From assembly GCF_003945595.2 (NCBI RefSeq), contig NW_024104672.1:1-64000 (forward strand): a stretch of DNA of 64,000 bases. Direction: 5' to 3'. Positions 9,413 through 20,700 of the stretch are shown one piece after another; position 1 is the stretch's first letter; the number at the start of each line of letters is the position of its first letter. This stretch comes from Pipra filicauda (taxonomy: Eukaryota; Chordata; Aves; Passeriformes; Pipridae). Made by a program: the position numbers and the translations under genes. The notes under the pieces were generated by a model that worked only from the letters and a program-made list of their open reading frames with translations, was not told the origin of the DNA and searched no databases.

Positions 9413-9608
9413 GGTCAGTCACGCTCGGTGGCCGGTCGCTTCTGTTGACTGGACACAGGTCTGGATGCTCCTCTTGGAGCGTCTCCAGGGATGGAATGTT
9501 AGGCCTGCCATTGTTGTGTCCTAGAGACAGCACCAACAGCTGTCTGCCCCACCCCCAACAGCTTTGCCAGCTCTTCATGGGCAGAGGAAGGCTTAACCAA
9601 AGAGCTCG

Positions 9609-9989
9609 AATCACAGAACATCCTGCCTTGGAAGGGACCCACAAGGGTCGCCCAGTCCAACTCCTGGCCCTGTGCAGGACAGCACAGCCATCCCACCCTG
9701 TGCCTGAGAGCGTTGTCCAAACGCTCCTTGAGCTCTGGCAGCCTTGGGGCCGTGACCACTGCCCTGGGCAGCCTGTTCCAGTGCCCCACCACCCTCCGGG
9801 GGAAGCACCTTTTCCTAATGTCCAACCTAAGCCTCCGCTGACACAGCTCCGGCCATTCCCTCGCGTCCTGTCCCTGGTCCCACAGAGCAGAAATGGCCGC
9901 TGCCCCTTGGCAGGAAGCTGCAGCCCCCCATGAGATCTGACCTCAGTCTCCTCTTCTCCAGGCTCAACAGCCCCACTGACCTCAGACCT
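9609..9989 (-). mobile_element. CR1 LINE 3' fragment, minus strand (unit 3)
   Basis: Same CR1 fragment, about 200 bp upstream of the copy C start codon. Confidence 0.8.
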
Positions 9990-10202
9990 CAAGGCCAAGG
10001 TCCTGCACCTGGCTCAGGGCTTGGCTGGTGCCACCTGGCACAACAGCAACTTGCAAATTTTGCAACACAACAGGGAGGACCAAGAAGGCTTTGGCTAAGA
10101 GACACTGTTTACAAGGGACTGCAGTGACAGACCAAGGGGCAATGGCTTCGCGCCGGCAGAGGGCAGGCTTAGATGGCATACGGCAAAGAAAGCCTTCCCT
10201 GG

Positions 10203-10406
10203 GAGAGTGGTGGGGCCCTGGCACAGGTTGTCCAGAGAAGCTGTGGCTGCCCCATCCCTGGAAGTGTTCAGGGCCAGGTTGGACGCGGCTTGGAGCAAGC
10301 TGCTCTAGCGGAAGGTGTCCCTGCCCGTGGCAGAGGGGTGGTTGGAAGCAGATGAGCTTTCAGGTCCCTTCCTTCCAACACAAACCGCTCTAGGAGTCTA
10401 GGAGTC
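10203..10406 (+). mobile_element. CR1 LINE 3' end, plus strand (unit 3)
   Basis: Same plus-strand CR1 tail with the duplicated terminal 8-mer. Confidence 0.9.
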
Positions 10407-11706
10407 TGGAAAAACAGGAGACTTCTGCAGAAGCCAGCAGGTGAATAAAAACCTTTGCCACTTAAAGACAAAGTCTTGGTACCAAGGGGCATCACCTGAT
10501 TCTGGGGACTACTCTCATGACTTCTCACCACTGGAAGCTGACATTGCTGAAAGCGATATAAATTGACCTAAAACTGACCAAACAATCCGACAAAAGCTCC
10601 CTGATGGAAGGATGCTGGAGCAAGCATATCATCCTGGAGGCAATGACAGGGCAATTTCTGCGCCTCTGCCGTAAACCTGTCAGTTCTGGCCCTGCCCTGG
10701 AGAGGTTTTTTTCGGCTCTCCATTCCGTGGGAAGACAAGTGTGGACAAGAAGAACAGGGTTCTGTCCGCTCAGGGTCAAAGGCGCTTTATAGGTCTGTGC
10801 TGTGATCTCTTGGAGTTGAGCTCCTGTCTAGAAAACGAGGGCTTTCGGGACTGCTCAGCAGCTGGCTCCTCACGTGGAATCAGATGTTCCAAGCAGGGAA
10901 GGGTATGTCCAAGAGGGGTTCTGCCCACTTGAACTTCTGAACTTGTGGAGCTCTCCTGGCGGTTCTGGGCATAGTGATTCCGTGGATGTCAATTGGCTGT
11001 TCTGGAGAAAAGCTGGGGATTAAAAGAAGGAGGGACAGAACCAGACTGAAAATGGGTGAAGGGGTTGCAGGAAGTGAGGCTGGGCAGCAAGAGCAGTGAG
11101 TGAGGGGAAAAAAGGATTTCAGGCAAGAAGGAAGAAGATCCCTGAAGAGGCTCAAGGCAGCTCTCCTCAGCTCCACGCTTCTAGTCTTACAGGCTGCCTT
11201 GCTTCCTCCTCCCGCCGTCCCGAGCTCCACTCTTAGCAATAGGAAGGTGCTCTTGCAAAGGGTGTAGTGCAGTCACGGTTGGCAGGGAGAAGCGAGAAGT
11301 CACTGGTTGCTCAGTTGTCAGTTCCCAAGAGGTGCCGTTTGCCCGGAGACAGGGGGCCCAGTCAGCAGCACAGAAGGTCTCAGGTGACCACGTCCTCCCT
11401 TTTGAAGCGGCCTCCACTTTGAAAAATGTCAGTGGCCTTCCGAGCCACCTCATCGGGACAGAATGGGGGGCACAGAGTAGGCGTGTCGGGAAGCCTGTAA
11501 GCCCAGAGTGTCTCAGCCAGTGGAGAAACGGGCAGGGAGCAGCGCTGCGGGCAAAGGGGCTAAAAGGGGGCTGCGACCTCCACTGAGCTGAGCCACCTCA
11601 CTGCCGTTTGTCCAGTGAAGTCTCCCTTTTCTTGCAAGAAAAGTTTATTTTTTTTCGTCGGCTCCTCCATCTCCTGGCTATTTAGGTGTTTCCCACTGGC
11701 TGCAAT

Positions 11707-12170
11707 TTCAGACGACCACAATCCCATGGTCTCTACAGCCCCGGCTGTCCCGCACCTTCCCATCTCCAACAAGGTCTTTGCGGTCTGTTAGTAAGAGGTG
11801 GAGCAGCACAGCATTCCTTTGGCTTGTCAGAGGCTCCAGCCCCCGGGCCAGGAAGTTGTCGTCACCGCTTTCCGGGAACCTGCTGGACTGTTGGTGCTTG
11901 GCTGTGTTGCTTCTCCAGCTGCCGCCAGGGCAGTTGAAGTCTCCCCGAGAACCAGGGACTGTGACCTGGAGGCTGCTTCAAGCTGCCTGTAGAGGTCTCC
12001 TCCACATCTTGCTCCTGCTCAGGAGGCCTGGAGCAAACCCCCACAGCAGTGTGCCCATTCCCAGCCTGCCCGCCCTTTGATCCTGACCCATCAACTCCTG
12101 AGTGGCTCGCCATCCACCCCAAGACAGAGGTCGAGACCTTCCGAGTGTCACCTCCCAGAGATCTACGGAT
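11707..12170 (-). mobile_element. CR1 ORF2 endonuclease-region fragment, degraded (unit 3)
   Basis: Same broken CR1 endonuclease-region block as in unit 1. Confidence 0.7.
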
Positions 12171-12656
12171 GTCGTCTCCCTGGGCTCCTGTGAGGCCCTG
12201 GATGTGGTTGCCAGCGCATTCTTCCCTCTCCCTTATGGGCCCTGTCCAATGCAGCCCCAGGGCAGCCCGGAGGAGCCCTGTCTGGGGCTGCGCTGGGCTG
12301 ACCGGGGACACCCCAGTGGGGTCACTGGGAGCAGCCTTCCAAAGCCCCAGAGCGGGAGGATGGTGCCCAGGCTCTGCTCAGGGCTGCTTTGGGCGTGGGG
12401 CCGTCTGCGCGAGTCCTGCACGGGACCCATGTGTCCCGGCTGCCACGCCAAAGGGCTGCTTCCCCAGGCGAAGGGGGCAGGGGAGTGACCCTGCGGGAGT
12501 GCCTGCACCTCTGGCAGTGACTCAGGCCCGGGGTGCCCTTTGGGTGCCCTTGGTGCCCTTTGGGCCTTGGTGGATCTGCTTGGGGCCATTTGCTGGGGCC
12601 ACCCTGCACTCCCTCCCCATTCCATGCAGACACAGGCAGGTGTTGGAATCAAATCT

Positions 12657-12662
12657 TTTATT
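12657..12662 (-). terminator. Polyadenylation signal AATAAA, copy D
   Basis: Same position and context as in copy C. Confidence 0.65.
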
Positions 12663-12678
12663 CCGTAACCAGAAGAAA

Positions 12679-12703
12679 ACTGTTACGTTTTCTACGTAAC
12701 AGT
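12679..12703 (-). other. Perfect 10-bp hairpin near poly(A) signal (copy D)
   Basis: Same 10-5-10 hairpin as in copies B and C, with no change. Confidence 0.85.
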
Positions 12704-12705
12704 AT

Positions 12706-12769
12706 CTACGGATCTACGTCTACATCTATCTCTACATCTTCCCTACATCTCTATCTACATCTTCCCCAC
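12706..12769 (-). repeat. Imperfect pyrimidine microsatellite in 3' UTR (copy D)
   Basis: Same GATGTAGA-like repeat block as in copies B and C. Confidence 0.8.
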
Positions 12770-12794
12770 ATAAACACCCTCCCTCCCTCCCGCT

Positions 12795-12923
12795 GGGATA
12801 GATCCCCAAACGATCTATCCCTCCCACTGGCATAGATCCCCAAACGATCTATGCCTCACCCTGGGATAGGTCCCCAAACGACCTATCCCTCAAACTGGGA
12901 TAGGTCCCCAAACGACCTATCCC
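12795..12923 (-). repeat. Array of four 34-bp hairpins, 3' UTR of copy D
   Basis: Hairpins start at 12795, 12829, 12863 and 12897. They have the same stems, loops and period as the other two arrays, and lie 10 nt downstream of the copy D stop codon. Confidence 0.95.
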
Positions 12924-12933
12924 TTTAACAGGC

Positions 12934-14019
12934 CTAAGCCAATCTTCCTGCCCCAGCCCCGGCTGCGGGAGCCTTGATCTTGATGGCAGGCCCTGGCTCA
13001 GAGCCCCTCTTCCTCTTCGCCCCCCGCCTTTCCAGCTTGGTGTCTCCACGGTCCGTGGGCACGGGGACGCTGCTGCTGCCACCATCCTGGCTGGTCCCTG
13101 CAGCCCCCGGGGAGCAAGCCAAGTGCCCCTGAGTCCCCTGCGGCAGGACCTTCCCACTCAGCAGAGCGCGGCTGGCTGGAGTCACCCCAGGCTCCCTGAT
13201 GGCTTGGAGCTGGAGTGCGGCTGAGGGGCTGGCGGTGGTGTGCCTGGGCGGGGAGGTGTCCTCCTCCATGGCGACATCACTGGCCAGCGAGAGGTCGCAG
13301 CCTCGGGGGGCGTCCTCCTCCATGGAGACGTCGGTGGGCAGCGAGAGGTCGCAGCCGCGGGCGGTGTCCTCCTCCATGGACACGTCGGTGGCCAGCGAGA
13401 GGTCGCAGCCGCGGGGGGCGTCCTCCTCCATGGAGACGTCACTGGCCAGGCTGATGTTAAGTGCCGGGGTGACGTCCACATCCATGGGGGTGCTCCTGTC
13501 TGGGGGGCTGCCACTGCCCAGGGGTGTCCCGGAGGGGTTGGCTGAGCTGGCAGGGCTGCGCTGGCTGTGCCGCGCTGGTGGGACCGGGGCCACTGCTCTC
13601 CCCTGATGGTCGTAGGGCTGCAGTTGACCCTGGGGGGCACGTTGGTCTGCCCCAGCCAGCGGCTTCCCACTGCCCTGGGGCCCCCCCTGGGCAGTACTGG
13701 AGGGAACAGCAGCACCAGGGCTGCTTGCCAGTGGGGCTGGTGGAGGCAGGTTGGCTGAGCCTGTGAGAAAGAGCAAAGCCTGGAAGTCACCTCCCGAGCT
13801 GGGGCCGTCAGGCGCTGAGAGGACTGAGGAGGAGGAGGAGGGCCAGGTGCAGGGGAGGAAGGGCTGTCAATGTCCCCACCGTGCACTGCGGGGCTTTCGG
13901 GGTCAGGCTCTGTCCTCACCTTTGGTGCCGGAGCTTTGGGGGGAGCGGAAGAGCTGCACGAGCCGGGTCAGGGCTGATCTCCAGCTCACAGAGCGGCGCC
14001 ACAGAGCTGACAGGGCCAT
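12934..14019 (-). CDS. Array gene copy D, intact two-exon unknown protein (308 aa)
   Basis: Same structure as copy C: exon 1 14019-13920, intron 13919-13761 (159 nt), exon 2 13760-12934 ending in TAG. The protein is almost identical to copy C. One visible change is Ile for Met in the Lys-Ile-Lys stretch near the C-terminus. It has four acidic repeats and the basic KRKR stretch. It is the last complete gene in the array: the unit that should follow upstream is cut at 16885, so its upstream neighbourhood differs from that of the other copies. Two near-identical intact copies in tandem suggest recent duplication or conversion. The family is unrecognised and expression is unknown. Confidence 0.75.
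13265..13456 (-). repeat. 54-bp coding minisatellite (copy D)
   Basis: Three full units start at 13265, 13319 and 13373, with a partial unit from 13427, in the same order and sequence as copy C. Confidence 0.95.
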
Positions 14020-14215
14020 GGTCAGTCACGCTCGGTGGCCGGTCGCTTCTGTTGACTGGACACAGGTCTGGATGCTCCTCTTGGAGCGTCTCCAGGGATG
14101 GAATGTTAGGCCTGCCATTGTTGTGTCCTAGAGACAGCACCAACAGCTGTCTGCCCCACCCCCAACAGCTTTGCCAGCTCTTCATGGGCAGAGGAAGGCT
14201 TAACCAAAGAGCTCG

Positions 14216-14596
14216 AATCACAGAACATCCTGCCTTGGAAGGGACCCACAAGGGTCGCCCAGTCCAACTCCTGGCCCTGTGCAGGACAGCACAGCCATCC
14301 CACCCTGTGCCTGAGAGCGTTGTCCAAACGCTCCTTGAGCTCTGGCAGCCTTGGGGCCGTGACCACTGCCCTGGGCAGCCTGTTCCAGTGCCCCACCACC
14401 CTCCGGGGGAAGCACCTTTTCCTAATGTCCAACCTAAGCCTCCGCTGACACAGCTCCGGCCATTCCCTCGCGTCCTGTCCCTGGTCCCACAGAGCAGAAA
14501 TGGCCGCTGCCCCTTGGCAGGAAGCTGCAGCCCCCCATGAGATCTGACCTCAGTCTCCTCTTCTCCAGGCTCAACAGCCCCACTGACCTCAGACCT
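14216..14596 (-). mobile_element. CR1 LINE 3' fragment, minus strand (unit 4)
   Basis: Same CR1 fragment, about 200 bp upstream of the copy D start codon. Confidence 0.8.
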
Positions 14597-14809
14597 CAAG
14601 GCCAAGGTCCTGCACCTGGCTCAGGGCTTGGCTGGTGCCACCTGGCACAACAGCAACTTGCAAATTTTGCAACACAACAGGGAGGACCAAGAAGGCTTTG
14701 GCTAAGAGACACTGTTTACAAGGGACTGCAGTGACAGACCAAGGGGCAATGGCTTCGCGCCGGCAGAGGGCAGGCTTAGATGGCATACGGCAAAGAAAGC
14801 CTTCCCTGG

Positions 14810-15013
14810 GAGAGTGGTGGGGCCCTGGCACAGGTTGTCCAGAGAAGCTCTGGCTGCCCCATCCCTGGAAGTGTTCAGGGCCAGGTTGGACGCGGCTTGG
14901 AGCAAGCTGCTCTAGCGGAAGGTGTCCCTGCCCGTGGCAGAGGGGTGGTTGGAAGCAGATGAGCTTTCAGGTCCCTTCCTTCCAACACAAACCGCTCTAG
15001 GAGTCTAGGAGTC
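14810..15013 (+). mobile_element. CR1 LINE 3' end, plus strand (unit 4)
   Basis: Same plus-strand CR1 tail with the duplicated terminal 8-mer. Confidence 0.9.
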
Positions 15014-16313
15014 TTGAAAAACAGGAGACTTCTGCAGAAGCCAGCAGGTGAATAAAAACCTTTGCCACTTAAAGACAAAGTCTTGGTACCAAGGGGCATC
15101 ACCTGATTCTGGGGACTACTCTCATGACTTCTCACCACTGGAAGCTGACATTGCTGAAAGCGATATAAATTGACCTAAAACTGACCAAACAATCCGACAA
15201 AAGCTCCCTGATGGAAGGATGCTGGAGCAAGCATATCATCCTGGAGGCAATGACAGGGCAATTTCTGCGCCTCTGCCGTAAACCTGTCAGTTCTGGCCCT
15301 GCCCTGGAGAGGTTTTTTTCGGCTCTCCATTCCGTGGGAAGACAAGTGTGGACAAGAAGAACAGGGTTCTGTCCGCTCAGGGTCAAAGGCGCTTTATAGG
15401 TCTGTGCTGTGATCTCTTGGAGTTGAGCTCCTGTCTAGAAAACGAGGGCTTTCGGGACTGCTCAGCAGCTGGCTCCTCACGTGGAATCAGATGTTCCAAG
15501 CAGGGAAGGGTATGTCCAAGAGGGGTTCTGCCCACTTGAACTTCTGAACTTGTGGAGCTCTCCTGGCGGTTCTGGGCATAGTGATTCCGTGGATGTCAAT
15601 TGACTGTTCTGGAGAAAAGCTGGGGATTAAAAGAAGGAGGGACAGAACCAGACTGAAAATGGGTGAAGGGGTTGCAGGAAGTGAGGCTGGGCAGCAAGAG
15701 CAGTGAGTGAGGGGAAAAAAGGATTTCAGGCAAGAAGGAAGAAGATCCCTGAAGAGGCTCAAGGCAGCTCTCCTCAGCTCCACGCTTCTAGTCTTACAGG
15801 CTGCCTTGCTTCCTCCTCCCGCCGTCCCGAGCTCCACTCTTAGCAATAGGAAGGTGCTCTTGCAAAGGGTGTAGTGCAGGCACGGTTGGCAGGGAGAAGC
15901 GAGAAGTCACTGGTTGCTCAGTTGTCAGTTCCCAAGAGGTGCCGTTTGCCCGGAGACAGGGGGCCCAGTCAGCAGCACAGAAGGTCTCAGGTGACCACGT
16001 CCTCCCTTTTGAAGCGGCCTCCACTTTGAAAAATGTCAGTGGCCTTCCGAGCCACCTCATCGGGACGTAATGGGGGGCACAGAGTAGGCGTGTCGGGAAG
16101 CCTGTAAGCCCAGAGTATGTCAGCCAGTGGAGAAACGGGCAGGGAGCAGCGCTGCGGGCAAAGGGGCTAAAAGGGGGCTGCGACCTCCACTGAGCTGAGC
16201 CACCTCACTGCCGTTTGTCCAGTGAAGTCTCCCTTTTCTTGCAAGAAAAGTTTATTTTTTTTCGTCGGCTCCTCCATCTCCTGGCTATTTAGGTGTTTCC
16301 CACTGGCTGCAAT

Positions 16314-16775
16314 TTCAGACGACCACAATCCCATGGTCTCTACAGCCCCGGCTGTCCCGCACCTTCCCATCTCCAACAAGGTCTTTGCGGTCTGTTAGTA
16401 AGAGGTGGAGCAGCACAGCATTCCTTTGGCTTGTCAGAGGCTCCAGCCCCCTGGGCCAGGAAGTTGTCGTCACCGCTTTCCGGGAACCTGCTGGACTGTT
16501 GGTGCTTGGCTGTGTTGCTTCTCCAGCTGCCGCCAGGGCAGTTGAAGTCTCCCCGAGAACCAGGGACTGTGACCTGGAGGCTGCTTCAAGCTGCCTGTAG
16601 AGGTCTCCTCCACATCTTGCTCCTGCTCAGGAGGCCTGCAGCAAACCCCCACAGCAGTGTGCCCATTCCCAGCCTGCCCGCCCTTTGATCCTGACCCATC
16701 AACTCCTGAGGGGCTCGCCATCCACCCCAAGACAGAGGTCGAGACCTTCCGAGTGTCACCTCCCAGAGATCTACG
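16314..16775 (-). mobile_element. CR1 ORF2 endonuclease-region fragment, degraded (unit 4)
   Basis: Same broken CR1 endonuclease-region block. It lies about 110 bp from the right edge of the array. Confidence 0.7.
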
Positions 16776-16934
16776 GATGTCGTCTCCCTGGGCTCCTGTG
16801 AGGCCCTGGATGTGGTTGCCAGCGCATTCTTCCCTCTCCCTTATGGGCCCTGTCCAATGCAGCCCCAGGGCAGCCCGGAGGAGCCTCATCTCTGTAAGAA
16901 AAATACTTTTATTTCATTATCAAAAATGTTGCAG

Positions 16935-17213
16935 AATGCAATTGATTTTGTTAAGAAGGATGGACTCATTAACGTTCCAAAGACTGGAATTGTGTTCTTT
17001 CCTTTGGACTCCCTAGATAACAAAGAAATAAAATTTAACCCAGCAATTCCTCCACCAGCGAAATTACTTGTAACTAAAGTAGATCATCCTTTAGAAAGAC
17101 TTCAAACTAAGTTAAGGTGCTTACCGAATGAAGACTTTTCTATCGCTCTTGGAAACCTTCCCCATTACTTAGTTATTCCCAGTTTTAAAAGAACCATTTT
17201 ATTATCAGATTGA
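16935..17213 (+). CDS. Terminal-exon-like ORF of an unidentified gene (92 aa)
   Basis: Immediately right of the array, an acceptor-like site (ATGTTGCAG, 16926-16934) precedes 92 open codons ending in TGA at 17211-17213. The peptide looks like real protein: it has ordinary amino-acid composition, a PAIPPPAKLLVTK stretch and an LGNLPHYLVIPSF stretch near its end. An AATAAA follows 132 nt downstream. I do not recognise the protein. It could be the last exon of a gene whose upstream exons lie on the far side of the array, or an old retrocopy. The upstream pyrimidine tract is weak because it runs into the array junction only 50 bp away. Confidence 0.45.
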   Translation, partial: NAIDFVKKDGLINVPKTGIVFFPLDSLDNKEIKFNPAIPPPAKLLVTKVDHPLERLQTKLRCLPNEDFSIALGNLPHYLVIPSFKRTILLSD

Positions 17214-17344
17214 ATAATATCTACACTTTTTTTTAATAGGGTTAGATATAATTACCTTATTAAGTGTTTGTTTGTATTTTTCAAATAAGAAATGGGAAAT
17301 TAATATATCATCAAAATTTCATAAGCAACATGGAAAAATGAAGC

Positions 17345-17350
17345 AATAAA
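17345..17350 (+). terminator. Possible poly(A) signal of the 16.9-kb exon
   Basis: AATAAA 132 nt after the TGA stop of the terminal-exon-like ORF. It is a common hexamer in AT-rich DNA, so support comes mainly from its position. Confidence 0.35.
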
Positions 17351-17564
17351 ACCCTCTGAAACTTAGTACATCAGTTCTCTATATTGGAATACAGAGCATG
17401 ATTTTAGTAGCATTAGCAATCCAGCTATTCCCACATTACTCCCTCCATTATGGGAAAGTGGAGTGGCAAAGTTTTTTGGTGGGGTTTTTTTGTTGTTTTG
17501 TTTTTCAATTTACAAATGATTGTACTTGAAAAGGCAGGAATTATTTTAATATTTTTTACTAAGG

Positions 17565-17739
17565 TGACCGCGCACTGAAACAGATTGCCCAGAGAGGTTG
17601 TGGAGTCTCCCTCACTGGAGATGTCCAAGAACCACCTGGATGCAACCCTGTGCTATGAATGACCCTGCTTGAGCAGGTAGGACCAGATGACCCACTGTGG
17701 CCCCTTCCAACCTTACCCATTTTGTGATTCTGTGATTCT
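17565..17739 (+). mobile_element. CR1 LINE 3' end, plus strand
   Basis: Severely 5'-truncated CR1. It has GCCCAGAGAGGTTGTGGAG, a CCCTGCTTGAGCAGG segment, CCCCTTCCAACCTTACCCATT and the terminal repeated octamer TGTGATTC (twice). Confidence 0.95.
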
Positions 17740-20700
17740 CTATTAAGATACAAAATTGTACCTCAAGATATTTGGGCAATAAAGGGAATAAGCCTTTCTC
17801 TCGCAAAACAGTAGACACTTAAAATTGGTTTTGCCTGTGAGTAGAGTATTTCACATTTTTTCTTAAGTGATGTCAAGTGATATAATAGTCTTTTAAGCAA
17901 AACAATTTTTGCTTCGTACCTTATTATTCCCAGCTGTTGTCCACCATTTAAAAATACTGTATTTGAAATTTTAGAACCGCGAACAAGTACTGGACTGTGT
18001 CTCTGATCTGTGGAGAAGGGAAGGATAGAAGCAAGGAGGGAAGGAAAGGTGAATGAGCAGAAGGGAGATGCCTCAGTCCTGCAGCATTCAAGCACTCTCC
18101 AGCTGTAGCGCTCCCTGCATTACTGGCCACTGTGGGAATTGCAACCATAGCCTAGAGCTTCTAGATCCATTTTATAGACAGGTGATGTGACACCATACAC
18201 ACTGAAAGCAAGGATGTGTGACCAAATCCAGGGGCATAAAAGGTCAACATAATGAATTGAAATGAGAAACATGATCAGAAAGTATTTGAAATCTTAAAAA
18301 TTTCATGTAGTGCAGTGTTTAATTCCAAGTCTTGTGTTTAATTCCAAGTCTTGTAAGTAAGAATACTCTGCTCCTTTGCCAAGGATATTTACCTTCACTT
18401 TATAAATATGTTGTCATATCTAAAGATAAAACTAGTGAAATAAGTCATACAACAACACTAGCAATTGTTGTGATGCATTTTTCAGTGCTACTGTGTTGCT
18501 TATTTTCAGTACACTGGTTGTTCAGAGCTATTGCATTGCAAACATATTGCATATCACATTTTGTAATGCCACTTCATGATCCTGTTAAATATGAACAAGT
18601 AGAAGGCTAGAAAAGTAAGTGGTCAATTTAGAATGGTTGGTTGGGATGACAAAAGCAGAGCAAAAATTAAAATGAAAACTAACTAAAGTAATTTCCAGTA
18701 CTTCAACAACAGATGGAGGAAACTTCTTTTAATGTGATTCATATAAAGTATAGAAATAGATTTAAGACAGCAAGTGTGGCTGATCATAAAAGTAGATATT
18801 AATGGAACTTATTCTAGACATAAGGCAGTCTGCTTTGAGAGCCAAACCCAGAAAACTAACACTGATGGAGCTGAAAAAGGTCTTTCAGGAAACAGCTTAA
18901 AATGCTCCTGTCTCTCTGGACCCGTGACACTGCAGTTCCAGACAGAAGAAAAGGCAGCTTTGACAATCCCTAGTGGCAGCCATGGCAAGACCAGGGTCAG
19001 ATTCAGAGCCACTATCCCTTGCACCAAAAGATTGCCTCCAACTTCTGTAGTATATCTAGAAGAGGAGCCAGTTGTCACTGAAGGGACAATGTGACTCATT
19101 GTCAATTATTTTTTCCTGTGCCTTCTGAGATGCATGCCACTGATACTGAAATAATAGAGTAAGATGAAGGCAAGAGACATATTTCATTTCCAACATGGTA
19201 TTATGGACAGAAAACTGAATTTTTATGTTTTTTCAACTATTTCAAATATTCTTTCACAAAATAGTTTAAGCCTGTGGTTAATGAAAACCAAACCCAAATC
19301 CTTCACAATTCTGCACAAAAATCCCCAAATAGTTTATTCTTCTCATCACTTTATGTGAGTTATTTTTCACATTGTGCTTTATGATCATTATAAAACATAT
19401 GAAATGTAGTTGAAAGTCCTTTAAAGGAAACAATTTTGTTCTAGTAACAAACTTTGTTCTAAAACGTAAAAAGCTATCAGAAGGAAACCTTCTCCAATTA
19501 AGGAGCACTCAGAGCACTACAGAAGCATCTAAGAACCTTGAAGTTATGGAAAAAGCAGAATTACTAGGGACCACACTAGGACTACGGCAGCTGTGTGATT
19601 AATCACTCATAAAGGCTGAAAAGACAGGAGTGGCTGAAGACTACAACTGAGACAGAAGAAGCTAAAATACTCAAACCTAGTAGGGAACCTGATAACATAA
19701 TTCTCCATGAAGTTACACTCATGCCTCACTGCACTCAGTGCTCAATTCCAGCACTGCTGGGGTTTTTTATTGTTGTAGGTTTTATTCCTCACTCTAATTA
19801 TAATGAATAAGGTAAAGATTAATGCTACAAAGCAGACTGATATTCTGTTCTGACACAATATCAGCATGTGGGTTCCTAAATCTGTCAGTGAGGGGCATGA
19901 TAAGGTACAAGTGATTGACTAGACTGAAATAATAAGGATAAATTAAAACTTAAAACAATGGAATCAAAACCAAAACCTGTGATACTACACAGATTTATTA
20001 CACTGTGCTTTTGAACAGCTAACTTGTAAGATCTTCTCATGGCTCATCTCAGGTTCATAGGAGGTTCATCAAAATGGTTGGGCAGTTTTTCATGTATGCT
20101 GCAGGATCTATGTTTCATTACATGCATTTCACAGAATATTGGAAAGTAACAGTTTAGGAACTAGTACTGTATTTGCAGTAAAAAGACTCATTTTGATAGT
20201 TAACGTGAGACCAGGCTTGGTAGACCATATCTTAATAGCCCCCAAAGATGTGTGTGCCATCACCTAAATACTAATTTCTTTTGCTAAAATTTTTGAGATT
20301 CTTCAAATTAATTTTATCTCTCATCCCCAAATTTTTACAGACTTCCTTCCATGCTTTCCTATTCCTTCCAGGGACATTTACCTGGATGCTAATGAGTAAC
20401 TCTATTCTCTTCTATTCTTGGGTCACTAAAGTGATCCTTGAATAAAAGACTCCTTCAGTTTGGGTAATTCAGTAACAGTTTTATAATAAAAGCAGTGGCT
20501 ACTTCTTCATGAGATTCCTGAATCACAATTTATGGGTTTTATCTTGCGATGGGTTTATATTGTTTCATTCATTTGTAGGATCTGAGCTGTTCCATCTCTT
20601 CCAAACATGCCTCAACCTAAAACAAAGTGCAATATTGTTTAAGTACCTGTTGCAGACAGCTATGAAGATGTATGTTAGGAAAATTAATGAAACTACACAT

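Larger units (their letters stand above)
9118..13724. repeat. Macrosatellite unit 3
   Basis: Full-length unit of 4607 bp, nearly identical to unit 2. It contains exon 1 and upstream DNA of gene copy C and the 3' UTR and exon 2 of gene copy D. Confidence 0.95.
1..16885. repeat. Macrosatellite array, about 4.6-kb units in tandem
   Basis: The same sequence block restarts at 1, 4509, 9118 and 13725, giving periods of 4508, 4609 and 4607 bp. All units are head to tail. Units 2 and 3 differ by scattered single bases only. The first unit differs by more substitutions and small indels, so it is the oldest or least homogenised copy, or it carries sequencing errors. The array continues beyond the left edge of the window and ends at 16885 inside a unit. 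Each unit holds one minus-strand two-exon gene and three CR1 LINE fragments. The array is visibly much richer in G+C than the DNA to its right. Near-identity of neighbouring units implies recent amplification or gene conversion (inference). Confidence 0.97.
13725..16885. repeat. Macrosatellite unit 4, truncated at array edge
   Basis: Partial unit of 3161 bp. It matches unit 3 up to the position equivalent to about 12275 and then switches to unrelated unique sequence. It therefore has exon 1 and upstream sequence of gene copy D, but no further 3' UTR, hairpin array or exon 2. Confidence 0.95.

Noticed and set aside
9309..9998. 229-codon minus-strand frame beside the array gene (also at 4700-5389 and 13916-14605)
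   Set aside because: Most of it is a translation of the antisense-free CR1 3' region, which is non-coding. Only its last part overlaps the real exon 1, in a different frame.
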